8,618 nt of DNA from Acidimicrobiia bacterium. Lineage in GTDB: Bacteria; Actinomycetota; Acidimicrobiia; Spongiisociales; UBA5794. Shown one piece after another: positions 1 through 6,085 of this stretch; positions within the stretch are counted from its first letter, which is position 1; each line of letters opens with the position of its first letter. The stretch is from positions 1 through 8,618 of the forward strand of contig JABDMN010000185.1 in assembly GCA_013001485.1 (NCBI GenBank), in the 5' to 3' direction. Position numbers and translations under genes: made by a program. Under the pieces are notes generated by a model, which saw only the letters and a list, made by a program, of their open reading frames with translations, was not told the origin of the DNA and made no database searches.

Positions 1-312
1 GTGTTCGACCACGCCGTCGTCAGCCTGGCACTGTGCACCATCCCGGAGCCCGGCAAGGCCCTGGCAGAGATTGCTCGGGTGGTGCGAGGTGACGTCCACT
101 TCCTCGAGCACGTTCGATCTCCCTCACCGGCCAGGGCGCGATGGCAACACCGCGTAGCGCCGGTCTGGTCTCGATTCGCAGGCGGATGCAGGCTCGGTCA
201 GGACACTGAGGCCGTCATCACGGCTGCGGGCTACACGATCAGTGACATGTGGCGGTCGAGCGGTGGCGGCATGATCCAGGGTGTGGCAAAGCCTGCGTCC
301 GACGACCGGTAG
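1..312 (+). CDS. Class I SAM-dependent methyltransferase, C-terminal part (5' truncated by window edge)
   Basis: The frame is open from base 1 to a TAG stop and gives 103 residues. The GTG at base 1 is probably internal, because the SAM-binding motif I of a methyltransferase would lie further upstream. What remains matches the second half of a UbiE/METTL7-type fold: a strand with SLALCTIP, a helix ALAEIARVVR, then the strand HFLEHVRSP, followed by RWQHRVAPVWSRFAGGC and a last helix and strand ending near VAKPA. The FLEHVRSP and FAGGC blocks are typical of the METTL7-like subgroup (Methyltransf_11). The substrate cannot be read from this part. One oddity is that the usual R-P-G-G turn after the helix is shortened to R-G-D. 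The family call is fairly secure; the exact reaction is unknown. Confidence 0.8.
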   Translation: MFDHAVVSLALCTIPEPGKALAEIARVVRGDVHFLEHVRSPSPARARWQHRVAPVWSRFAGGCRLGQDTEAVITAAGYTISDMWRSSGGGMIQGVAKPASDDR

Positions 313-351
313 CTGGCAGCTGGCAGCCGGTTGGGCGATCTGACTCCTGTC

Positions 352-364
352 TACAGTCGGGCAC
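352..364 (+). promoter_or_regulatory. Putative leaderless promoter -10 (TACAGT) for the NTF2-like gene
   Basis: TACAGT at 352-357 fits the TAnnnT pattern and is followed by a 7-nt spacer and then the ATG at 365. There is no purine-rich Shine-Dalgarno site before this ATG, so transcription probably begins at or next to the start codon. A weak TTGGGC at 331-336 could be a -35 but its 15-nt spacing is short. Inferred from sequence pattern only. Confidence 0.45.
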
Positions 365-754
365 ATGGATTGGGCACGTGAGATCGACGAGCTGCATGAG
401 TTCTTCGAGGCGTGGTTTCGAGGCTTGGCACAGTCGTTCGAGCGCATGGAGATCGCCCTGGCTCCGACGTTCAGCATCGTGGGCCCTCGTGGCACCACGA
501 TGGATCGGGCCGAGACGATCGCTGCGGTCCGGGAGGGCCGTGGCCGGTCGTCGAGCTTGCGGATCGGCACCTCCGACCACCAACTGCTTGCGGCTACGCC
601 GGGTTTGGTCGTCGCCCGCTACATCGAGACTCACGAGTCGGATGACCACAGCACCCGGAGGCTGTCCACCGCGGTATTCGAGCCCGACGAGACGGCCCCC
701 AATGGGCTGGTGTGGGTGACGGTTCATGAGACGTTCCTCGATGACGTTTCGTGA
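365..754 (+). CDS. NTF2-like protein of the DUF4440/SnoaL type
   Basis: This is a 129-residue, probably cytosolic, single-domain protein. An N-terminal helix pair rich in aromatic and acidic residues (about 1-30, ELHEFFEAWFRG) is followed by alternating strands: FSIVGPRG, SSLRIGTSD, LVVARYIETHES and LVWVTVHETFL. That is the cone-shaped NTF2 layout of small DUF4440/SnoaL proteins, and the length is normal for the family. Members include isomerases, cyclases, dehydratases and simple ligand binders, so no reaction can be assigned. The ATG was chosen because it begins the amphipathic helix and has a -10-like hexamer 7 nt upstream. The gene lies 52 bp after the methyltransferase stop, and its end overlaps the longer possible starts of the next gene, so the two are probably co-transcribed. 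Confidence 0.75.
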   Translation: MDWAREIDELHEFFEAWFRGLAQSFERMEIALAPTFSIVGPRGTTMDRAETIAAVREGRGRSSSLRIGTSDHQLLAATPGLVVARYIETHESDDHSTRRLSTAVFEPDETAPNGLVWVTVHETFLDDVS

Positions 755-1016
755 GCCCAACCGGTGGACCCGGTTGATGAAGTCTCGGGCCAAGACTCAG
801 GACGCCGTTGCCATGTTCGTGTTCTACATCGGAGGAACGCTGCTCACCATCGCTGCAGTATTTGCTGCCGCAATCGGGCTGCTCCACGTCATCGGCGATC
901 TCGGGTCAGGTGCCGGCGGGAGGTTCCTTGGAGTTGTGATCCTTCTGGCTTCCGGTGTGGCGATGGCTGCCGGGGTGTGGATGACCAGGACCTACCGGAT
1001 CGAGGAACGTAGGTAG
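741..1016 (+). CDS. Small membrane protein with two predicted transmembrane helices
   Basis: From the ATG at 741 the product has 91 residues. A basic N-terminus (RTWR-like, with KSRAK) precedes a hydrophobic helix at about residues 24-48 (FVFYIGGTLLTIAAVFAAAI), a short Gly-rich loop (GDLGSGAGG) and a second helix at about 55-76 (FLGVVILLASGVAMAAGVW), ending in the charged tail RTYRIEERR. By the positive-inside rule both ends face the cytoplasm. I do not recognise a family. The start is uncertain: ATGs at 726, 741 and 777 are all in frame and none has a good Shine-Dalgarno site; the one at 777 (79 residues) follows a perfect hairpin and keeps both helices. Its stop TAG forms the first half of the -10-like hexamer of the next gene. 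Confidence 0.6.
   Translation: MTFREPNRWTRLMKSRAKTQDAVAMFVFYIGGTLLTIAAVFAAAIGLLHVIGDLGSGAGGRFLGVVILLASGVAMAAGVWMTRTYRIEERR
758..776. repeat. Perfect 7-bp inverted repeat (CAACCGG / CCGGTTG, 5-nt loop)
   Basis: CAACCGG at 758-764 and CCGGTTG at 770-776 pair perfectly around TGGAC. The element begins 4 nt after the stop of the NTF2-like gene and ends directly before an in-frame ATG at 777. It has no T tract, so it is not a classical intrinsic terminator. It could hold the 777 start in a structure, protect an mRNA end, or be chance. Confidence 0.4.
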
Positions 1017-1027
1017 CCTCGGTCGCC
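1012..1027 (+). promoter_or_regulatory. Putative leaderless promoter (GGTAGCCTCG) before the PNPOx-like gene
   Basis: TAGCCT at 1014-1019 fits TAnnnT and is followed by 8 nt and the ATG at 1028. There is no Shine-Dalgarno site. The ten bases GGTAGCCTCG at 1012-1021 recur exactly at 4844-4853, again just before a start codon. The hexamer overlaps the stop codon of the preceding membrane-protein gene. No good -35 is visible. Confidence 0.45.
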
Positions 1028-1675
1028 ATGACCGAGAGAACCAACCTCCGCCGCCTGCCCGAACGTGGGTCTCACGACCGGGAGGTGATCGACGCCATCC
1101 TCCGAGAAGCGCTCATCTGCCACGTTGGCTTCGCCGATGACGCCGGACGACCGGTTGTGATCCCCACGATCCATGCCCTTGTCGGTGACACGCTGTACCT
1201 GCACGGTTCGGTGGCGAGCCGGATGCTGCGAACCATTGGTGACGGAGCGAACGTCTGTGTGAACGCCACAATCGTTGACGGGTTGGTCATGGCTCGCTCC
1301 CACTTCCATCACTCGATGAACTACCGCTCGGTGGTCTTGTTCGGGACCGCTCGACTCGTCGACGACCCTGCCGAAAAGGACCGCGCCTTCGCTGCGATCG
1401 TCGACCACATCGCCCGGGGTCGTTGGGAGGATGCACGTCAGCCCAGCCCGGTCGAGGACCGCCAGACGATGGTTGTCGCAGTCTCAATCGACGAGGCGTC
1501 CGCCAAAGCTCGGACCGGGGGACCGCACGACGACGCCGACGACTACGAGCTCGATGTCTGGGCCGGTGTGATTCCGGTTCAGGCGACGTATGGCGAGCCG
1601 GTTCCAGATCCCGATACAACTCGTGAGGTTCCCCTGCCTGCATACCTCGATGGCTACCGACGAGGCTCGCTGTGA
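1028..1675 (+). CDS. Pyridoxamine 5'-phosphate oxidase family protein (NimA-like FMN-binding split barrel)
   Basis: A 215-residue cytosolic protein of the split beta-barrel flavin-binding superfamily (Pyridox_ox_2, COG3467, which includes the nitroimidazole reductase NimA). An N-terminal segment RRLPERGSHD leads to a helix (about 17-30), then the first barrel strands CHVGFADDAGRPVVIPTIHA (31-50), LYLHGSVASRML, and the conserved block around His92-His94-His95 followed by NYRSVVLFG (98-106). The C-terminal part holds the YELDVWAGVIP strand and a short tail. Relatives bind FMN, F420 or heme and reduce diverse substrates; which cofactor applies here cannot be told. The length fits the family. The 3' end overlaps the start of the next gene by four bases, so the two products are probably made together. 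The family call is strong; the substrate is unknown. Confidence 0.88.
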   Translation: MTERTNLRRLPERGSHDREVIDAILREALICHVGFADDAGRPVVIPTIHALVGDTLYLHGSVASRMLRTIGDGANVCVNATIVDGLVMARSHFHHSMNYRSVVLFGTARLVDDPAEKDRAFAAIVDHIARGRWEDARQPSPVEDRQTMVVAVSIDEASAKARTGGPHDDADDYELDVWAGVIPVQATYGEPVPDPDTTREVPLPAYLDGYRRGSL

Positions 1676-2643
1676 GGCTTGCCGTCAGCCCAACGATCCC
1701 GGTGGGAGCCGGCCACCTCGTCGAGGTGTGCCGCCGTGCCGAGGACATGGGGTACGAGTGGGCCTGGTTGTCGGAGGTCGCCGGGCCTGAGGCGTTCTCG
1801 CTCGCCGGCGCCGTCGCGACGGCAACCAAGCGCATGGACATCGGTGTCGCCGTCGTTGCGGCAGCCACCCGGACCCCGGCCCTCAACGCCATGGGGATCG
1901 GCACGGTGAGCCAACTTCTCGATGGGCGCACATTTGCCTACGGGATCGGCTCGTCGTCGGAGGTGATCGTCGAGCAGTGGCACGGCAAGATCTTCGCCTC
2001 GCCGCTCGGACAGGTCCGCGACGCGGTGCTCGGAACCCGAGCGTCGCTGGAGGGAGACCCCGAGTACCTGGGTGCCAGCGCCTCGATGCGGCGCTTCCGA
2101 TTGGGATCGCCGCCGCTCGGGCCCGTGCCGCTGTACGTAGGCGCACTCGGGCCGCGCATGCTGGCTCTCGCCGGCGAGATCGCCGACGGGGTCTGTCTCA
2201 ACCTGATGCCTCCCGCTGCGGTTCCCCGTCAGCTTGCCGAGATCGCCCGGGGCGCAGAGCTTCGGGGCGGGATCCCGGAGGACTTCGATGTGATGGCGCG
2301 TTTCCACCTGGTGGTCGACGACGACATCGACGCTGCTCGTGCCGTGATCCGACACACGTTTGGGCCCTACTTCGCTCAACCGGTCTACAACCGCTTCCTT
2401 GCCTGGTGCGGGTTTCCGAAAGAAGCCGAGGCGATCCTGAGTGGGTTCGCCACCCGGGACCGCGATGCCGTTGCTGCGGCGATGACCGACGACGTCGTAG
2501 ACGCGGTGTCGCTGGTGGGACCGCTCGAGCGGGTGCAGCAACGGCTCACCGAGTTCGCCGACGCCGGCGTCACGACGGCTGCGCTCAACGTCATCGCATC
2601 GTCTGCAGAAGAGATCGCCGGCGTACTCGGCGATTTGCGGTGA
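1672..2643 (+). CDS. Luciferase-like monooxygenase family oxidoreductase (probably F420-dependent)
   Basis: A 323-residue TIM-barrel protein of the bacterial luciferase-like (LLM) family. In order: first strand RLAVSPTIPVG, helix with the CRRAEDMGYEWAWLSEV motif (about 19-35), strand IGVAVVAAATRTP, the segment D84-G85-R86 followed by FAYGIGSSSE (88-97), then VPLYVGALGPRMLALAGEIADGVCLN (about 152-177). A C-terminal helix carries the usual LVGPLERVQQRL motif and the FADAGVTTAAL strand. In actinobacteria most such proteins use coenzyme F420 as hydride carrier, but FMN is possible and the substrate cannot be assigned. The start is GTG at 1672, inside the stop of the PNPOx-like gene (GTGA overlap), which implies translational coupling. 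Length is normal. Confidence 0.88.
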   Translation: MRLAVSPTIPVGAGHLVEVCRRAEDMGYEWAWLSEVAGPEAFSLAGAVATATKRMDIGVAVVAAATRTPALNAMGIGTVSQLLDGRTFAYGIGSSSEVIVEQWHGKIFASPLGQVRDAVLGTRASLEGDPEYLGASASMRRFRLGSPPLGPVPLYVGALGPRMLALAGEIADGVCLNLMPPAAVPRQLAEIARGAELRGGIPEDFDVMARFHLVVDDDIDAARAVIRHTFGPYFAQPVYNRFLAWCGFPKEAEAILSGFATRDRDAVAAAMTDDVVDAVSLVGPLERVQQRLTEFADAGVTTAALNVIASSAEEIAGVLGDLR

Positions 2644-2683
2644 TTGAGTCGTCCTACGCCGTCGGGCTTGCTTGACTGGCGAC

Positions 2684-3973
2684 ATGGCCCGCTTACGTAT
2701 TGGCATTCTCGTTCTGGTCCTCGGTCTTGTCGCTGCCGCTTGTGGGGGCGATGACGCCTCCCCGGACGGAGAGTCGACAACCACAACTTCGGTCACCACC
2801 ACGACGGACGGCGCAACCGGCTCGACTGAACCCGGTGCGTCATCCACGACCGCCGCTTCGACCACGACCACCACCGAGCCACTCGAGCCGCTGCGTTCGA
2901 TCGAGCTCGAGGTGCTCGCGACCGGTCTCTCCCAGCCAACGGTCATCGCTTCGCCCCCCGACGACCCGCGCCTCTTCATCGGCTTCCGCGGCGGTCTGAT
3001 CCGCATCTGGGACACCGAGAGCGGTGGCTTCCTCGACGAGAGCTTCCTCGACATCCAGGATCGGGTGCGATCCAACGGCATCGAGCAGGGTCTGCTCGGT
3101 CTCGCTTTCCATCCCGACTACGCCGAGAACGGCCGATTCTTCGTCTATCACAACGACAGGGACGCCAAGCGGCAGCTCGCCGAATACTGGGTGTCGGCTG
3201 ATGACCCCGACAAGGCAGACCGGGAGGCGGCTTGGGCGCTCTACGACCGCGCCCAGCCCACGGGCTCGACAGACATTCGCCACTATGCCGGCGGTCTCGT
3301 CTTCGGTCCGGACGGATACCTCTACATCTCGAGCGGCGATGGTGCTGCGGGTAGGACGACGGGCCAGAGCACTGATGACTACTTCGGGGCGATCCTCCGC
3401 ATCGATGTCGACACCGACGAGCCCGGTACGTTCGCCATCCCGCCCGACAACCCGTTCGTTGGCGGTGGCGGAGAGCCCGCCGTGTTCGCCATCGGGTTGC
3501 GAAACCCGTGGCGCATCGACATCGACCCGGTCACGAATCTGCTCTATGTCGCCGATGTCGGGCAGGCCGGCTCCGAAGAGGTCAACGTGATGAGCCTTGC
3601 CGACGGGGGAGCCAACTTCGGTTGGGCAACCATGGAGGGCAACGACTGCTTCAGCCCCAGCGACTGTGACAAGACCGGCCTCGAGCTGCCGATCTACCAG
3701 TACTCACACGCCGACGGGAACTGCTCGATCACCGGCGGAGTCGTCTACCGGGGCAAGGCGATTCCCGAGCTGCACGGTCAGTACTTCTTCGCCGATTGGT
3801 GTGCCGGGTGGGTGCGCAGCATCACGTACGAAGACGGCGAGCTCGCCGCCCTCGACAACTGGTCATCGATCTCGGGGAACGGCTCGATCAACGCGTTCGG
3901 TGTCGACAACGACGGTGAGATGTACATCGTCACTCACGAGGGACTGTTCGCCAAGATCGTCCCGGTGCGCTGA
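2684..3973 (+). CDS. PQQ-dependent sugar dehydrogenase-type lipoprotein (GSDH family)
   Basis: A 429-residue exported protein. Residues 1-20 form a lipoprotein signal peptide (basic start, Leu/Val-rich core, AAAC) with Cys20 as the lipid anchor. Residues about 24-70 are a Thr/Ser/Pro-rich linker. From about 73 to the end runs the six-bladed propeller of the soluble glucose/aldose dehydrogenase family: EQGLLGLAFHPDY (134-146), HYAGGLVFGPDGYLY with the catalytic-position His200, GLRNPWRIDID with Arg273 at the PQQ-contact position, and four cysteines (322, 328, 347, 373) typical of this branch. It probably oxidises a sugar outside the membrane, passing electrons onward; the natural substrate is uncertain. 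ATG 2684 was preferred to TTG 2672 because it gives a clean signal peptide. It lies 40 bp after the upstream gene. No PQQ synthesis genes are in the window. Confidence 0.92.
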   Translation: MARLRIGILVLVLGLVAAACGGDDASPDGESTTTTSVTTTTDGATGSTEPGASSTTAASTTTTTEPLEPLRSIELEVLATGLSQPTVIASPPDDPRLFIGFRGGLIRIWDTESGGFLDESFLDIQDRVRSNGIEQGLLGLAFHPDYAENGRFFVYHNDRDAKRQLAEYWVSADDPDKADREAAWALYDRAQPTGSTDIRHYAGGLVFGPDGYLYISSGDGAAGRTTGQSTDDYFGAILRIDVDTDEPGTFAIPPDNPFVGGGGEPAVFAIGLRNPWRIDIDPVTNLLYVADVGQAGSEEVNVMSLADGGANFGWATMEGNDCFSPSDCDKTGLELPIYQYSHADGNCSITGGVVYRGKAIPELHGQYFFADWCAGWVRSITYEDGELAALDNWSSISGNGSINAFGVDNDGEMYIVTHEGLFAKIVPVR

Positions 3974-3976
3974 AAC

Positions 3977-4783
3977 TCAACCGGCGTTCTTCGAGTCTCT
4001 CCAGGCCAGCCACTCGGCAACGCCCTCGAGCGGGTAGTTCGGGCCCGACAGACCGATCGTGAACTGCCGGATCCCTACGTCGTAGTAGGCATCGGCGTTC
4101 TCCTCGAGATCCTTGGCGAACCGGTGCTGCTGGAGTCCCACCGACCGCTCGATCTCGCTGGGGTCTCGACCGTGGGTGGCGCAGTGGTCGTCGAGGATTG
4201 CGCTCTTTGCCGCCATCTCCTCGGGGGTCCCGAAGTAGTGCCAGACGTCGGCGTGCTGGGCGGTGATGCGCAGCGTGACCTTGGGTCCGCCGCCTCCGAT
4301 GAGGACGGGAATCTTGCGGGTCGCGGGCGGATCGAGCTTGTCCCAACGGTCCATGATCCGCGGCATGGCGGCATCGAGGTCGCGCAACCGTGACGGTGCC
4401 GTGCCGAAGTCGTAGCCGTATTCGGTGTAGTCCTTCTCGAACCAGCCCGAGCCGATGCCGAAGATGAGTCGGCCTCCCGAGATGTGGTCGACCGTGCGCG
4501 CCATGTCAGCAAGTAGCTCGGGATTTCGATACGAGTTGCACGTGACCAGCGGGCCGATCTCGATGCTCTCGGTTGCCTCGGCCCACGCCGCCAGCATCGT
4601 CCAGCACTCGAAGTGCTTCCCGGCGTTGGGGTCGGGGTCGCCACCAAACAGCGGATAGAAGTGGTCCCAGTTGTAGGCAATGTCGACGCCCATTTCTTCG
4701 GCCTTGGCAACCGTTCTGCGGATGGTGTCGTAGTCAGCGTGCTGGGGCTGGATCTGGAGGGCGATGCGGACCTTGTTCGACAC
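3977..4783 (-). CDS. Luciferase-like (LLM class) F420-dependent oxidoreductase
   Basis: A 268-residue TIM-barrel protein of the LLM family, close to the group often annotated as TIGR03560-like F420 oxidoreductases. Visible motifs: RIALQIQPQHADYDTIRR at the N-terminus, AKAEEMGVDIAYNWDHF (26-42), IEIGPLVTCNSYRNPELLA (74-92), SGGRLIFGIGSGWFEKDY (102-119), the strand KIPVLIGGGGPKVTLR, then AQHADVWHYFGTPEE. The WDHF and GSGWFE segments are typical for the flavin/deazaflavin site. It is not a close copy of the other LLM protein in this window: motif spacing and length differ. The start is GTG at 4783, supported by a strong Shine-Dalgarno GAGGAG 7 nt upstream. It converges with the dehydrogenase gene with only 3 bp between stops. 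Substrate unknown. Confidence 0.9.
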   Translation of the reverse strand: MSNKVRIALQIQPQHADYDTIRRTVAKAEEMGVDIAYNWDHFYPLFGGDPDPNAGKHFECWTMLAAWAEATESIEIGPLVTCNSYRNPELLADMARTVDHISGGRLIFGIGSGWFEKDYTEYGYDFGTAPSRLRDLDAAMPRIMDRWDKLDPPATRKIPVLIGGGGPKVTLRITAQHADVWHYFGTPEEMAAKSAILDDHCATHGRDPSEIERSVGLQQHRFAKDLEENADAYYDVGIRQFTIGLSGPNYPLEGVAEWLAWRDSKNAG

Positions 4784-4790
4784 TGTGTGA

Positions 4791-4796
4791 CTCCTC
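4791..4796 (-). promoter_or_regulatory. Ribosome binding site GAGGAG for the minus-strand LLM gene
   Basis: On the minus strand GAGGAG lies 7 nt before GTG 4783. It decides for that GTG as the start and contrasts with the leaderless-looking starts of most other genes here. Confidence 0.75.
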
Positions 4797-4813
4797 TTCG
4801 GCGTGGATCGCCG

Positions 4814-4851
4814 ACCCTACCCACCTGTCGCCAGCTAGTGATGGGTAGCCT
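4814..4851. promoter_or_regulatory. Symmetric divergent promoter pair (TGGGTAGGGT / TGGGTAGCCT)
   Basis: Read outward on each strand, TGGGTAGGGT (minus, 4823 to 4814) and TGGGTAGCCT (plus, 4842-4851) match at 8 of 10 positions and contain the -10-like hexamers TAGGGT and TAGCCT. The perfect 7-bp arms CTACCCA (4817-4823) and TGGGTAG (4842-4848) are separated by 18 bp. The plus hexamer is 6 nt from the acetyltransferase ATG (leaderless); the minus one would give a leader of roughly 25 nt holding the GAGGAG site. No clear -35 boxes. The arms could also be an operator for a dimeric regulator. Confidence 0.5.
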
Positions 4852-4857
4852 CGCCGT

Positions 4858-6084
4858 ATGAGTTTCGAGATCCGTGTCCCGACCGACAGCGAGATCCCTG
4901 CGTTCCGGCGGGCGATCATCGAGGGCTTCAGCGACGACGCCAAGAACGATGAGGAACGCGTCGAGCGGTTCCGCAAAGCGTTCGAGCTCGACCGGTTTCT
5001 CGCCGCCTACGACGGCGACGACATCGTTGGAACCTTCGGAGCCTTCTCGTTCGACATGGCGGTCCCCGGTGGAACGCTTGGCACCGCCGGCACCACGATT
5101 GTCACCGTCAGGCCGACCCATCGCCGCCAGGGCCTCCTGACCTCCATGATGGACAAGCACCTTGTCGACGCCGCTGACCGCGGCGAGCCGCTGGCCGCCC
5201 TCTGGGCGTCCGAGAGCTCGATTTACGGACGCTTCGGCTACGGCATGGCTGTCTACATGAACGATGTCTCGATCGAGTCCGATCGTGGAGCCTTTCGGCC
5301 AGAGGTGGAGATTTCGGGCCGGGTTCGTCTGGTCGACGCAGACGAAGCCAAAGGTCTCCTGCCCCCGGTCTACGAGCAGGTGTGGCGAGAGCGTCCGGGG
5401 ACGTACGCACGATCGGAGTCATGGTGGGAGAACCGCTGGTTCCGAGACGACGAGGAGGACCGCGGTGGAGCCACCGGTTGGAAGTACGCCATCCACGAAA
5501 CAGACGGCGTACCTCGTGGGTTTGCGCGCTACCGGGTGAAGCTCGACTGGGGGCCGTTCCCCAACAACGAGGTCCGGCTGGGCGAGATCCAAGGCGTCGA
5601 TGCTTCATCCCGGTTGGCGTTGTGGCGGTTCCTGCTCGATATCGACCTGGCCGTCAAGGTGAAGTGCTGGAACCAGCCGGCGGATCTCGAGGTGCCCTGG
5701 GCTCTGGCGGAGCATCGGCGCCTGATGCAGCGCCGCAGCGACGGTCTCTGGGTGCGGATCCTCGATGTGGAACAGGCCCTGGCTGGCCGCAAGTACCGGG
5801 TTCCCGGTTCGATCGTGATCGATGTCACCGACCAGTTCCGCCCGGCCACCTCGGGTGCGTATCGCCTCGACATCGACGACTCTGGCGCTGCGAGCTGCAC
5901 CCGCACCGACGAGGCTCCTCAGCTGACGCTCAGCATGGAGACCCTCGGATCGATCTACCTCGGTGGCATACCCGTCCACGAGCTGGCGAACGCCGGGTTG
6001 ATCACGGGGGACCAGGAGGCGATCGAGCTCGCCGATCTCGCATTTGGCTGGGGCGTGTCGCCCTTCTGTCCCGAAATCTTCTGA
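4858..6084 (+). CDS. Eis-like GNAT family N-acetyltransferase with C-terminal SCP2-like domain
   Basis: A 408-residue cytosolic acetyl-CoA-dependent acetyltransferase with the three-part Eis plan: an N-terminal GNAT domain (about 1-150), a second degenerate GNAT domain (about 150-290) and an SCP2-like domain (about 290-408). The acetyl-CoA loop is V82-T-V84 followed by R89-R90-Q-G92-L. IYGRFGYG at 122-129 carries Tyr123, which by position matches the general acid Tyr126 of Mycobacterium tuberculosis Eis. The protein ends in Phe408; in Eis the terminal Phe carboxylate acts in catalysis, and that feature is kept. Eis acetylates amines, including aminoglycosides and protein lysines, but this homologue's substrate is unknown and resistance should not be assumed. 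The ATG lies 6 nt after TAGCCT. The gene diverges from the LLM gene and ends 1 bp from a convergent gene. Confidence 0.9.
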   Translation: MSFEIRVPTDSEIPAFRRAIIEGFSDDAKNDEERVERFRKAFELDRFLAAYDGDDIVGTFGAFSFDMAVPGGTLGTAGTTIVTVRPTHRRQGLLTSMMDKHLVDAADRGEPLAALWASESSIYGRFGYGMAVYMNDVSIESDRGAFRPEVEISGRVRLVDADEAKGLLPPVYEQVWRERPGTYARSESWWENRWFRDDEEDRGGATGWKYAIHETDGVPRGFARYRVKLDWGPFPNNEVRLGEIQGVDASSRLALWRFLLDIDLAVKVKCWNQPADLEVPWALAEHRRLMQRRSDGLWVRILDVEQALAGRKYRVPGSIVIDVTDQFRPATSGAYRLDIDDSGAASCTRTDEAPQLTLSMETLGSIYLGGIPVHELANAGLITGDQEAIELADLAFGWGVSPFCPEIF

Positions 6085-6085
6085 G

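Noticed and set aside
311..327. Tandem AGCTGGC AGCTGGC AGC
   Set aside because: Only two copies of 7 bp, with no second occurrence in the window and no link to a promoter or mobile element.
2672..2677. TTGACT as a promoter element or TTG start for the dehydrogenase
   Set aside because: As a -10 it lacks the A at position 2; as a -35 it is too close to the gene; as a start it adds four residues before a better ATG and signal peptide.
2768..2880. Repetitive ACC/ACG-rich DNA resembling a short tandem repeat
   Set aside because: It is explained by the Thr-rich linker of the lipoprotein; the unit is irregular and in frame.
1654..3081. A 475-codon open frame on the minus strand
   Set aside because: It lies antisense to two well-supported genes, and its product is rich in Arg, Ser, Val and Pro with no recognisable domain. 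Long antisense frames are expected in GC-rich coding DNA.
4799..4813. CGGCG-TGGAT-CGCCG hairpin in the divergent region
   Set aside because: A 5-bp GC stem is common by chance at this composition, and it lacks a T tract; it was not strong enough to list as a feature.
4075..5160. A 361-codon open frame on the minus strand spanning the divergent region
   Set aside because: It overlaps the true LLM gene in another frame and the Eis-like gene antisense. Its product becomes low-complexity Ser/Thr/Arg/Pro, typical of a frame shadow.
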